NCBI GenBank assembly: GCA_014384545.1
Contig: JACNFQ010000067.1
Location: 1-13,726 of the forward strand
Reading direction: 5' to 3'
DNA length: 13,726 nucleotides
Source of the DNA: a bacterium
GTDB lineage: Bacteria > UBP7 > UBA6624
Position 1 is the stretch's first letter. Every line of letters starts with the position of its first letter. The notes under the pieces are model-generated. The model made no database searches and had not been told where the DNA came from. It saw nothing but the letters and a program-made list of their open reading frames with translations. Below, piece after piece: positions 1 through 6,047 of this stretch. Position numbers and translations under genes: made by a program.

Positions 1-633
1 GCCAGCGAGTGCCCAAAGTGCTAGGACAATGCTCCACCTATCGGAAGGAGAAAGGGGTTCCGACCAAGGTTGCATGGGGGTGCCAGCAATCCCCATGGAG
101 ACCGCCGTGAAGAGCTGGGAAGGACTCTTGTCAGATAGAAAATCGGATGTAAACAAGGGGGGGTCAAAACCCTCAAGGGGTAGGGTGGGGTTTTCGGAAT
201 GACACCCTTGGCAATGGGTGGCAAAAAGTCTCTTCCCGGATGAGAGCGAAACCCCCTCTGGAAGGGAGGCGATAAGGGGATGACCTACTCGAGATTCAAT
301 CTCGGCACGCAAACCCGACAAGATCTCTAGGACTTCGCCAGAGGGGGCAACGGCATCCATGGTGGACAGAAGCGCATGGACGGTTGGGGATAGGGAAGCC
401 AATCCAGCGTCATTTTCAATCAGCTTGAGGGCTTCCTTAAGAAAAATAGAGGACTCCTCATACTCCACTCTATCCACCACCAAGCCATCAACGACACCTG
501 CATCGTATTCATCTCCAACTAGGTCAAGAGCAAGAACGACCCGGAGGGCGGTTTCCGAGTCTGGTAAGGGTGCAGACGCACAGGGGTTACCAGGTCCCAA
601 AAAGAGGATTAGAGCGAGGGCTATGGAGGGCAT
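1..633 (-). CDS. Secreted cytochrome-c domain of an FTR1-family iron permease, 5' part
   Basis: Partial gene: 211 codons are open from the ATG at 633 to the window's left edge. A short hydrophobic signal-like stretch (residues 3-14) is followed by a helical region with a DEYDAG-VVDG segment. This resembles the DYPGAV-DG region found before the permease in cytochrome-fused FTR1 proteins. A class I cytochrome c domain follows, with the haem site CQGCH at residues 141-145 and a likely axial Met in GTPMQPW (Met187). In this family a secreted haem domain is fused to a membrane Fe3+/Fe2+ permease with REXXE motifs. The permease part would lie beyond the edge, so that half of the call is inferred. 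The Fur-like operator directly upstream fits iron uptake. A stand-alone monohaem cytochrome is the alternative. The n-region is uncharged from this ATG; a TTG at 669 would add 12 residues including Arg and Lys. The reading frame depends on a 7-G run at 157-163, and it stays open through it. Confidence 0.68.
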   Translation of the reverse strand, partial: MPSIALALILFLGPGNPCASAPLPDSETALRVVLALDLVGDEYDAGVVDGLVVDRVEYEESSIFLKEALKLIENDAGLASLSPTVHALLSTMDAVAPSGEVLEILSGLRAEIESRVGHPLIASLPEGVSLSSGKRLFATHCQGCHSENPTLPLEGFDPPLFTSDFLSDKSPSQLFTAVSMGIAGTPMQPWSEPLSPSDRWSIVLALWALAG

Positions 634-640
634 AGGGGGG

Positions 641-669
641 ATTATACGCTTGTTGAGAATGATTCTCAA
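641..669 (-). promoter_or_regulatory. Sigma-70-type promoter of the iron-permease gene
   Basis: On the minus strand TTGAGA (664-669), a 17-bp spacer and a perfect TATAAT (641-646) end only 7 nt before the ATG at 633. Transcription would start at or within a base of the ATG, so the mRNA would be leaderless. This is seen in the sequence; promoter activity is inferred. Confidence 0.7.
653..669. promoter_or_regulatory. Fur-box-like iron operator
   Basis: TTGAGAATGATTCTCAA is a perfect palindrome of two 8-bp arms around one central base. It matches the 7-1-7 Fur consensus TGATAATNATTATCA except for one symmetric change in each arm. It covers the -35 box and part of the spacer of the adjacent promoter, so a bound Fur-family repressor would block RNA polymerase. 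The adjoining gene is a likely iron permease, which supports the call. Confidence 0.8.
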
Positions 670-688
670 AAGGCTATTTGAATGTCAA
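659..688 (-). promoter_or_regulatory. Possible second promoter overlapping the Fur box
   Basis: A consensus TTGACA (683-688 on the minus strand) lies 18 bp before AATCAT (659-664), a 4/6 match to the -10 consensus that is buried in the Fur box. It would give a short leader and could serve the alternative TTG start at 669 poorly, since no Shine-Dalgarno site is visible there. It is weaker than the TTGAGA-17-TATAAT pair. Confidence 0.3.
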
Positions 689-718
689 CAGTTGATCTCT
701 TCTTCCACGCCCAAACAC

Positions 719-861
719 CCCCCTCCTATCCGATAGGTCGGGGGTCTCTCTCCGAGCCACCATGTCGGGTGCTCCGGCACAGAGCCGGACGCAAGCGTCC
801 TTCTCTGGCATCCGTCCCTCATCTCCATCCCCCCGACGCGTGGCGACCCGTGGTGGTCGCC
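719..861. other. Intergenic region rich in inverted repeats; possible structured RNA
   Basis: The spacer between the membrane-protein stop (862) and the Fur-box promoter contains several perfect inverted repeats. These are 719-723 with 740-744 (enclosing 725-729 with 733-737), 774-778 with 784-788, 787-792 with 795-800, and 842-848 with 855-861. Two longer-range pairings are also perfect and nested: GCCAC 756-760 with GTGGC 840-844, and GTCGGG 764-769 with CCCGAC 832-837. Another, 737-744 with 830-837, competes with the first hairpin. No U-tract follows the hairpins on either strand, so this is not a standard terminator. I recognise no known RNA family and see no credible coding frame. Confidence 0.45.
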
Positions 862-1491
862 CTAAAAAAAGGGTAGCCATAGGGGAAGGTAGAGCAGACT
901 ATACCCAATCCAAGTCGCGATAACGATCGGAATGTTGTCTGGTCCGTTCTTCCACCAGGTCTCTGTCCAAGCACCTAGGAAAAGGGGGAGGGAAAAGTGA
1001 AAAATGAATAATATCGAAAAGAAATCCAGGGATTCAACTTCACCAAGAGGTTGTGCGAATAACTGAACGAGGAATAGGAAAGGAAGGGACCAAAGGAGAC
1101 CTTGGCGAGATTTCTTCTGACCATCTCTCTTTAACTTCCTTCGCCCCACCCACCCGTGAATAGGGTCTGCTACCGCCATGGGCAGGGTGAAAAGCCGTGC
1201 CATACCGATGTGATAGCTGTCACCCACATCAAAAAAAGGCGCTCCTACAGGTCCCACTTTCGCAAGGACCAAAGCGACGCCCACGGCAAGAGGGTAAGAA
1301 AGAATGCCCCAGTCAGGCCACCCTTTATGGAGAGTCTTCAAATAGGGGAGAAGCGGCCAAAGGAATGCGAGAACGACCCCAAACCCAACCAATGTCCACG
1401 CATCCGCCATCGTCTCAATCCAAGGTGACCAAAGGAGGGTAATAGCCAAGAGATGACCAACCCCCCTAATATCCCTCTTTGTTACCTTCAA
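862..1491 (-). CDS. Polytopic membrane protein, possibly polyprenol/phytol kinase-like
   Basis: 209 residues with about six or seven hydrophobic segments (roughly 12-27, 31-50, 62-80, 95-110, 132-148, 156-174, 184-206). The segment ADP-IHGWVGRRKL (108-120), followed by KKS and a Gly, resembles the loop of the DGK1/SEC59/VTE5 group of CTP-dependent lipid kinases, where a VGRRFG-like stretch precedes KS-x-x-GS. The late DNIPIVIATW (185-194) resembles their DNLTVPL segment. The similarity is motif-level only, so the function is tentative. The start is TTG at 1491, whose last two bases overlap the alr stop (TTGA, 1488-1491), which suggests coupled translation. It is the last gene of the nnr-alr operon. 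A lipid-carrier kinase beside a cell-wall gene would make sense, but this is inference. Confidence 0.55.
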   Translation of the reverse strand: MKVTKRDIRGVGHLLAITLLWSPWIETMADAWTLVGFGVVLAFLWPLLPYLKTLHKGWPDWGILSYPLAVGVALVLAKVGPVGAPFFDVGDSYHIGMARLFTLPMAVADPIHGWVGRRKLKRDGQKKSRQGLLWSLPFLFLVQLFAQPLGEVESLDFFSILFIFHFSLPLFLGAWTETWWKNGPDNIPIVIATWIGYSLLYLPLWLPFF

Positions 1492-2615
1492 AGAGAGTGA
1501 ATCGTCTCGCTAGAGAGGGTAATGCGGGGAGCTCGTTTCCCCAGGAGGGTCAACATCTCATAGGGGATCGTATCTCCCCACTTGGCAAGGTCTTCCATGC
1601 GGATTTCACGCTCTCCTTGCCTACCTAGGAGTGTCACACGATCGCCCACCTTCGATTCCACACCAGATAGATCTGCGTATAGAAAGTCCATCGAAATCGT
1701 TCCTACAACCGGGGCAAACTGACCCCGAACCAAGACCATCGCCTTGCCGGAAAGTGACCGCAGGTAACCATCAGCATACCCAATGGGAATGATGCCCAAT
1801 CTGCGAGAATCGGGAAAAGTCGTTCTTCCATACCCAAAGGGTTCGCCTGCCCGTATCGTTTTGTGATCCACGATTCGGGCGTGAACACTCATGACAGGTA
1901 AGACCGAGGGAGTTGAAGTGGGATACATACCCGGCGGACGAGCCCCATAAAGGACATATCCCAGTCTAACGGAGTCCAAATGGAAGCCTGGACCCCTGAG
2001 AATCGCCGGTGAATTCGCGGCGTGCCTTTCACATTGGGGGAACTTGTCCATCCAACCAGATGCATCAATTCCGCCTCGGAAAGAATCAAGGGATGCACCC
2101 GTTCCTTCTGGGTCATGGTCTGCAGAAGGAAAGTGGGTAAAGATGCCCACGGGCTGAAACGCACTTTGCTCAAACTCACGGGCAAGGTGGGGAAGTGCCG
2201 AGGGAGGAACCCCCAACCTCCTCATCCCTGAATCGACCTTGACATGGATACCCGGAGGGGGCAAGTGGACATCCAACATCGGTGCCCATCCCGCAAGATG
2301 TTCAGGACGGAACAGACATTGGTCTATCCGATGTCTTTGGAGCAAAGGGATGCCCTCGGGTGGCGTTTCGCCTAAGACAAGGATGGATGTCTTAATCCCC
2401 CCATCCCGAAGTGAAAGAGCCTCATCAAGGCTAGCGACTGCCAAGCCACGGACTCCCTCACTTTCTAGGACACCAGATACAGCCAATGCACCATGACCAT
2501 AAGCGTCCGCTTTGACGACAGCCCAAACCCCGACATTCCCTAGATGACTACGGAGGACACGGAGGTTATGTCTGACCGCATCTAAGTCAATCTCGGACCA
2601 AACCCTACGATACAC
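1488..2615 (-). CDS. alr: Alanine racemase
   Basis: A PLP-dependent fold-III enzyme interconverting L- and D-alanine, which supplies D-Ala for peptidoglycan in the cytosol. The N-terminal barrel has VVKADAYGHG with the PLP-binding lysine (Lys35 from the chosen start). Later come HVKVDSGMRRLG, THFPSAD, the DSVRLGYVLYGARP segment, GYADGYLRSLSG with the catalytic tyrosine of the C-terminal beta domain, and GTISMDFLYADLS. The length of 375 residues is normal. I prefer the GTG at 2615, which overlaps the nnr TAG by one base and gives MYRRVWSEIDLDAVRHN, matching family N-termini. An ATG at 2636 would add seven residues and overlap nnr by 22 nt. It lies in an operon between nnr and a membrane protein; the nnr-alr pairing is common in bacteria. 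Confidence 0.95.
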   Translation of the reverse strand: MYRRVWSEIDLDAVRHNLRVLRSHLGNVGVWAVVKADAYGHGALAVSGVLESEGVRGLAVASLDEALSLRDGGIKTSILVLGETPPEGIPLLQRHRIDQCLFRPEHLAGWAPMLDVHLPPPGIHVKVDSGMRRLGVPPSALPHLAREFEQSAFQPVGIFTHFPSADHDPEGTGASLDSFRGGIDASGWMDKFPQCERHAANSPAILRGPGFHLDSVRLGYVLYGARPPGMYPTSTPSVLPVMSVHARIVDHKTIRAGEPFGYGRTTFPDSRRLGIIPIGYADGYLRSLSGKAMVLVRGQFAPVVGTISMDFLYADLSGVESKVGDRVTLLGRQGEREIRMEDLAKWGDTIPYEMLTLLGKRAPRITLSSETIHSL

Positions 2616-4072
2616 TACCGTGGCAAGTCCTTCCATGCCGATTCAATAAGAGGAGCGATTTCGCTTGCAGTTGCACTCTCCCGTGGTCGCCCCTCTTCTT
2701 CCCAAAGCGAACCCGCGCGACCATGCAACCAAGCCCCACAAATAGCTGCATCAAGTCCAGGCAATCCTTGAGCAAGCAAACCAGCGATAAGACCAGCTAG
2801 CACATCCCCTGTCCCTCCATGAGCCAATGAAGGACACCCTGAGCCCACAAAGTGAATGGGCAAGTCCCCTTGGGCAACAAGAGTAGGTTGGCCCTTCAAG
2901 AGAACGGTCGCTCCTGTTCGTCTTGCTAACGCTCTAACACCCCCCAACCTATCTCTCTCTATTTGACAGATATCTCCACATAAAAGAGACGCCCCTTCGG
3001 CGTGATGGGGTGTAAGGATACGCTCGCCCTTATGAGAGGTTAGAAGTTCTTCATGCCCCACAAATGCAGTCAACCCATCAGCATCTAGAACGACAGGGCA
3101 TTCCAAGAGAGAGGATTCGTCGCGAATCGACGCCAAACTCTCTTCTTGACGCCCCAACCCAGGCCCGATTGCCCATCCATCAAGAGGGCGAATCGCTGAG
3201 GGGAGTGCCCCTTCTTGAATCACTTCAGGGGGCATCTCACCCTGTCCACTCCAATGAACAACACCTGCGCCACTCCGAAGAGCTCCTTCAACAGTCAAAC
3301 GAGCAGCACCGGGAAAAGTGCGGCTGCCAGCCCAAACTCCGACTCTCCCCGCAGTCCCCTTGTGGCCATCGCTAGGGAAGGAAGGGAGGAGACTCGCTAT
3401 TGATTCGGGAGTGTGATACCAGCCAAAAGGCGTCCCAACCCCCAACTTGGGAATCCCGATGTAGGCGACTTCCACAATCCCTGCAAAGTGTGCACCGGGG
3501 GCAAGGAGTAGACCCGGCTTCAAGAAAGCGAAGGTCAGGGTGAGGTCGGCTTGGAAGGCAACCCCTTCCACATGCCCTGTATCCATATCTACTCCACTGG
3601 GGGCATCTAGTGCCATCCTCCCAAGCCATGGAGCACGATTCGCTCCTTCAATCCAACGGCAGGCGTCTCCGCGGGGTTGACCCTTGGCTCCTGTTCCCAA
3701 TAAACCGTCTACGACAACGCCATAGGGGTCTCCCAGCGATTTTGGTTCGTCCCTGCTCCACAAAACACCTTCTTTCTTTGCGAGAGCCCATTGAGTCTTT
3801 CCCGCTTCACCCAAACGCTCACGATTCCCATATAGAGTGGCTGAAACACCATGAATCGCAGCCCATCGCGCCATCACAATGCCATCTGCACCGTTATGTC
3901 CTGGACCGACCAAGATGTGGAGGGGGGCGCCGCCCCACATCTCTTCATAAGATTCCCATGCCGAGCGCCCCGCATTTTCCATCAAAGCGAGTAAAGGTAG
4001 GTCGTTCGCAATCGTCTCCTCATCCACCCGTCTCATCGAAACCACATCAAGGACTTGGAATGCCTCGTTCAT
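2615..4072 (-). CDS. nnr: Bifunctional NAD(P)HX epimerase/dehydratase
   Basis: 485 residues, the usual length of the fused metabolite-repair enzyme. It epimerises the hydrated, damaged nicotinamide cofactor NAD(P)HX and dehydrates it back to NAD(P)H. The N-terminal YjeF_N epimerase domain shows SMRRVDE, LMENAGRSAWE and VGPGHNGADGIVMARW, a variant of the usual GPGNNGGDG. The C-terminal ribokinase-like dehydratase domain starts near residue 230 (HKGTAGRVGVWAGS). It contains GPGLGRQ, LDADGLTAF, LTPHHAEGASLL, VLLKGQPTLV and the nucleotide/anion-hole motif GTGDVLAGLIAGLL. Both halves look intact. It leads the nnr-alr-membrane protein operon. A -10 box TAGAAT ends 6 nt before the ATG, so a leaderless mRNA is predicted. 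Confidence 0.96.
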   Translation of the reverse strand: MNEAFQVLDVVSMRRVDEETIANDLPLLALMENAGRSAWESYEEMWGGAPLHILVGPGHNGADGIVMARWAAIHGVSATLYGNRERLGEAGKTQWALAKKEGVLWSRDEPKSLGDPYGVVVDGLLGTGAKGQPRGDACRWIEGANRAPWLGRMALDAPSGVDMDTGHVEGVAFQADLTLTFAFLKPGLLLAPGAHFAGIVEVAYIGIPKLGVGTPFGWYHTPESIASLLPSFPSDGHKGTAGRVGVWAGSRTFPGAARLTVEGALRSGAGVVHWSGQGEMPPEVIQEGALPSAIRPLDGWAIGPGLGRQEESLASIRDESSLLECPVVLDADGLTAFVGHEELLTSHKGERILTPHHAEGASLLCGDICQIERDRLGGVRALARRTGATVLLKGQPTLVAQGDLPIHFVGSGCPSLAHGGTGDVLAGLIAGLLAQGLPGLDAAICGAWLHGRAGSLWEEEGRPRESATASEIAPLIESAWKDLPR

Positions 4073-4078
4073 CCCTCT

Positions 4079-4106
4079 ATTCTAGAGAGTTTCACCAAGA
4101 GAGCAA
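4079..4106 (-). promoter_or_regulatory. Promoter of the nnr-alr operon, probably leaderless
   Basis: On the minus strand TTGCTC (4101-4106), a 16-bp spacer and TAGAAT (4079-4084) are followed by only 6 nt before the nnr ATG at 4072. The purines just before the ATG (AGAGGG) are too close to act as a Shine-Dalgarno site, so transcription probably begins at the start codon. Confidence 0.6.
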
Positions 4107-4225
4107 GCGTGCACGTTTCTCCTTTACCTCCTTTTCAGAAACTTGACACTCGTGGAATGGTAAAGGAGATGGGAGTCTCACAAGTCAAGAAAGTAGGGAG
4201 TTTCTATCCTCCCTAGGGGGTAAGC

Positions 4226-4561
4226 ATGTCTTCGAAAGAGTGTCCATCGTGCCATCAAGTCTCGGGGGTAGAAGCGGGGCCAACTTGCCCATTCTGTAGT
4301 ACCCCATTTGCTCAAAAACTCCCCCAAAAGACAACGACTTCCATGGCGGGGCAGGGAGGGACTCCGGAGGCTTGGGCGGGGGGAGGTTCGGGTCATACTT
4401 GGGAGGATGATTCGCAAGCACTCGATCAGATTAGGCATTCTCAGACTGTGGAATCTGTGGGAGAGGAAGCGACAGCGGCTTCTCCGTCACCCCAAATCTT
4501 CCTTGTCGCTCTTTTCTTTCTTCTGATAGTTGCTGCCGGCCTCTTCTTCTGGCTAAGCTAG
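4226..4561 (+). CDS. Small zinc-ribbon protein with C-terminal membrane anchor
   Basis: 111 residues. The N-terminus carries two CxxC knuckles, CPSC (6-9) and CPFC (21-24), the layout of a small zinc ribbon. A low-complexity Gly/Thr/Ser/Glu linker follows (about 30-88). One hydrophobic helix at about 90-110 (FLVALFFLLIVAAGLFFW) ends one residue from the C-terminus. The protein would therefore be tail-anchored with the ribbon in the cytoplasm. Proteins of this shape are common and mostly uncharacterised, so no reaction can be assigned. AGGGGG (4215-4220) sits 5 nt before the ATG as a Shine-Dalgarno site. I could not find a convincing -10/-35 pair. The gene converges with the nucleotidyltransferase gene, with six bases between the two stops. 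Confidence 0.75.
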   Translation: MSSKECPSCHQVSGVEAGPTCPFCSTPFAQKLPQKTTTSMAGQGGTPEAWAGGGSGHTWEDDSQALDQIRHSQTVESVGEEATAASPSPQIFLVALFFLLIVAAGLFFWLS

Positions 4562-4567
4562 CCTCAT

Positions 4568-5455
4568 CTAGTTAGGAGGGGAGGATAAAGAGAGGGGAGA
4601 AGAGTAAAGACCCTTGTCAATGAGTTCTCTAAGGCGGTTTTCTACCTGAGGTCGATCGTCGGGATGGGTAACGCCAAACCAAGGACCCTCGGAGGAGAGA
4701 GTCTGAACCTTTACATCGCCCGAAGAGACCCATCGTCCTACTTCAACGGGTAGCAAATACTCTGAAGTCAGATCCTCATGGTGTACGGAAAGGAACCGCT
4801 CCCATCCTTCTTGGAGAAGTGGAAAAACATGAGGTGTAAATCCAAATAGATTGACATTGACAGCAGTCTTCCTAGGGAGGAGAGCGAGGTGACTACGATC
4901 TACGGATCTCTCTTTGACGCGTATAAGGTAACGATGACGATCCACATCACAAAGACCCCGCGTGACAGATCCGTGAGGGCTTAGTGTCTCTTCAAGCGGA
5001 AAAGTCACCATCCCAAACGAAGGGGCGGATTGGGGATTGGACAAGAAGGACGCAAGGGTGGAATAGGAAGAAGGTCCGTAATAATCGTCGGCGTTGATGG
5101 TGGCAAACGAATCTCCCTCCAACGCCTCTTTTGCAGAGAGAACGGCGTGGGCTGTACCCCAAGGTTTGGACCGATTCTCTGGAAGAAGGAAAGGAGCGGG
5201 CAGGTGGAGAGACTGGAAAGCCAAGGTGGTCTCCATCTTCCCTTCATACTTAGAGAGAACGCGTTCCCTAAAGAGGGGCTCAATTTCCCGTCGAATCAGG
5301 AAAACGATACGACCAAAGCCCGCTTTGAGGGCATCATGAATGGCGTAGTCCAAGAGGGTCTCTCCAGAAGGCCCAAACCCTTCAGCTTGTTTGAGACCCC
5401 CATATCGACTCCCCATCCCAGCTGCGAGAATGAGTAAGGAGGGAGAAGAACCCAT
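4568..5455 (-). CDS. Nucleotidyltransferase, sugar-1-phosphate NTP-transferase type
   Basis: 295 residues with a Rossmann-like NTP-transferase fold. The nucleotide-binding signature LLILAAGMGSRYGGLKQ lies near residues 7-23. It is followed by GETLLDYAIHDALKAGF, VFLIRREIE, the KPWGTAHAVLSAKEA segment and a metal-binding INADDYYG. This pattern is typical of a conserved family annotated as nucleotidyltransferase or glucose-1-phosphate uridylyl-/thymidylyltransferase-like. The true sugar and nucleotide are not known from sequence. A stand-alone enzyme making a sugar nucleotide for surface glycans is the simplest reading. I chose the ATG at 5455 because the LAAG motif then sits at the usual distance and a TAGACT box lies 8 nt upstream. 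A GTG at 5482 would add nine poorly conserved residues. Confidence 0.85.
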   Translation of the reverse strand: MGSSPSLLILAAGMGSRYGGLKQAEGFGPSGETLLDYAIHDALKAGFGRIVFLIRREIEPLFRERVLSKYEGKMETTLAFQSLHLPAPFLLPENRSKPWGTAHAVLSAKEALEGDSFATINADDYYGPSSYSTLASFLSNPQSAPSFGMVTFPLEETLSPHGSVTRGLCDVDRHRYLIRVKERSVDRSHLALLPRKTAVNVNLFGFTPHVFPLLQEGWERFLSVHHEDLTSEYLLPVEVGRWVSSGDVKVQTLSSEGPWFGVTHPDDRPQVENRLRELIDKGLYSSPLSLSSPPN

Positions 5456-5463
5456 AGGGGGGA

Positions 5464-5469
5464 AGTCTA
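5464..5469 (-). promoter_or_regulatory. Candidate -10 box for the nucleotidyltransferase gene
   Basis: TAGACT on the minus strand ends 8 nt before the ATG at 5455. The intervening TCCCCCCT resembles the CCCCCCT between the -10 box and the ATG of the iron-permease gene. No good -35 hexamer is visible, so confidence is moderate. A leaderless transcript is implied. Confidence 0.45.
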
Positions 5470-5493
5470 CTTTATCCCCCACTGCCGCGAACC

Positions 5494-5499
5494 TAGAAT
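5494..5499 (+). promoter_or_regulatory. Candidate -10 box for the leader ORF/gamma-carbonic anhydrase unit
   Basis: TAGAAT is followed by 7 nt and then an ATG (5507), the same geometry as the other predicted leaderless starts here. The first in-frame stop comes eight codons later, immediately before the ATG of the next gene. The -35 region (TTTATC, 17 bp upstream) is weak. The divergent TAGACT box is only about 25 bp away, so the two promoters overlap. Confidence 0.5.
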
Positions 5500-5506
5500 G
5501 ACACCT

Positions 5507-5533
5507 ATGGAAGAGGGATTGACGCTTTTCTAG
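5507..5533 (+). CDS. Possible 8-codon leader ORF abutting the next gene
   Basis: An ATG 7 nt after TAGAAT opens a short frame encoding MEEGLTLF. Its TAG stop (5531-5533) touches the ATG at 5534 with no base between. No Shine-Dalgarno sequence lies at a workable distance from 5534, the nearest GA-rich stretch being about 15 nt away. Translation of the main gene might therefore depend on ribosomes that terminate here and restart. There is no coding-bias evidence for so short a frame, so it could be a chance frame in an ordinary leader. Confidence 0.35.
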   Translation: MEEGLTLF

Positions 5534-6046
5534 ATGGCGATTATTCTAGAAGTAAATGGTCGCCGACCGCAGATTCATGAGAGTGCTTTCGTGGCTCCCA
5601 ATGCGACTTTGATTGGGGATGTCACGGTGAGCGAACGAGCGAATATTTGGTTTGGGGCTGTTCTCCGAGCCGATCAAGGTTTCCCTATCTTTGTGGGTGC
5701 TAGAACGAGCGTCCAAGACAATGCTGTCATTCACACAGACCATAGGAGAGGAACCACGATTGGGGAAGGCGTGACAGTGGGGCATGGGGTCACGATGGAG
5801 GGATGCGATATTGATGATGGAGCTTTGATTGGGATGAATGGGGTCGTCCTGCCGGGAGCGAGAGTGGGGGAGGGGGCTCTCGTCGCAGCAGGCTCCGTCG
5901 TTTTGGAAGGGGCAGAGATTCCCCCTGGCATGTTGGCTGCTGGTGTTCCTGCTTCCGTCAAGCGGGCGTTAGATCCTCAGGGGCAATCCGAAGTAATCAA
6001 TGCCGCCTTGGTTGATTACCAACGGTTGATGGATCTCTATCAGTAG
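5534..6046 (+). CDS. Gamma-carbonic-anhydrase-like hexapeptide-repeat protein
   Basis: 170 residues of left-handed beta-helix hexapeptide repeats, followed by a C-terminal helix (about 150-170). It belongs to the YrdA/PaaY/CamH group of gamma-type carbonic anhydrases, which usually form trimers with a metal at each subunit interface. Family residues are present: Arg45 and Asp47 (VLRAD), Gln61 and Asp62 (SVQDN), His67 (VIHTD) and His84 (VGHG). The third metal ligand, normally a histidine five residues after the GHG histidine, is Glu89 here (TMEGC). CO2 hydration is therefore uncertain; it may bind metal differently or have another role. The downstream beta-lactamase-family gene starts one base after this stop, so the two are co-transcribed. 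MAIILEVNGRRPQIHESAF matches family N-termini and supports the start. Confidence 0.88.
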   Translation: MAIILEVNGRRPQIHESAFVAPNATLIGDVTVSERANIWFGAVLRADQGFPIFVGARTSVQDNAVIHTDHRRGTTIGEGVTVGHGVTMEGCDIDDGALIGMNGVVLPGARVGEGALVAAGSVVLEGAEIPPGMLAAGVPASVKRALDPQGQSEVINAALVDYQRLMDLYQ

Positions 6047-6047
6047 C

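Noticed and set aside
157-163. Frameshift at the 7-G run in the iron-permease gene
   Set aside because: With seven G the frame reads smoothly through GFDPPLFTSDF to the axial-Met motif and the window edge. Only the neighbouring shadow frame appears to break.
842-861. Perfect 7-bp GC-rich hairpin beside an A/T run, as an intrinsic terminator
   Set aside because: On the minus strand the T-run precedes the hairpin and is the end of the coding sequence (Phe-Phe-stop). On the plus strand the hairpin is followed by A, not T, so neither strand forms a stem plus U-tract.
719-861. Known riboswitch, tRNA, RNase P, tmRNA or SRP RNA
   Set aside because: I looked for the T-loop motif of tRNA, cobalamin, TPP, SAM and glycine core motifs and the RNase P and SRP signatures and found none. 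A single GCCAC is not enough for a cobalamin switch.
674-880. Open frame of 68 codons on the minus strand in the structured spacer
   Set aside because: It is composed of the inverted repeats, is Arg/Asp-rich with no family resemblance, and runs over the promoter and Fur box.
4143-4148. TTGACA as the -35 box for the zinc-ribbon gene
   Set aside because: No acceptable -10 hexamer lies 15-19 bp downstream, so I left the promoter of that gene unassigned.
5519-5547. TTGACG-17-TATTCT as the promoter of the gamma-carbonic-anhydrase-like gene
   Set aside because: It would start transcription near 5554, after the ATG at 5534, removing conserved N-terminal residues.
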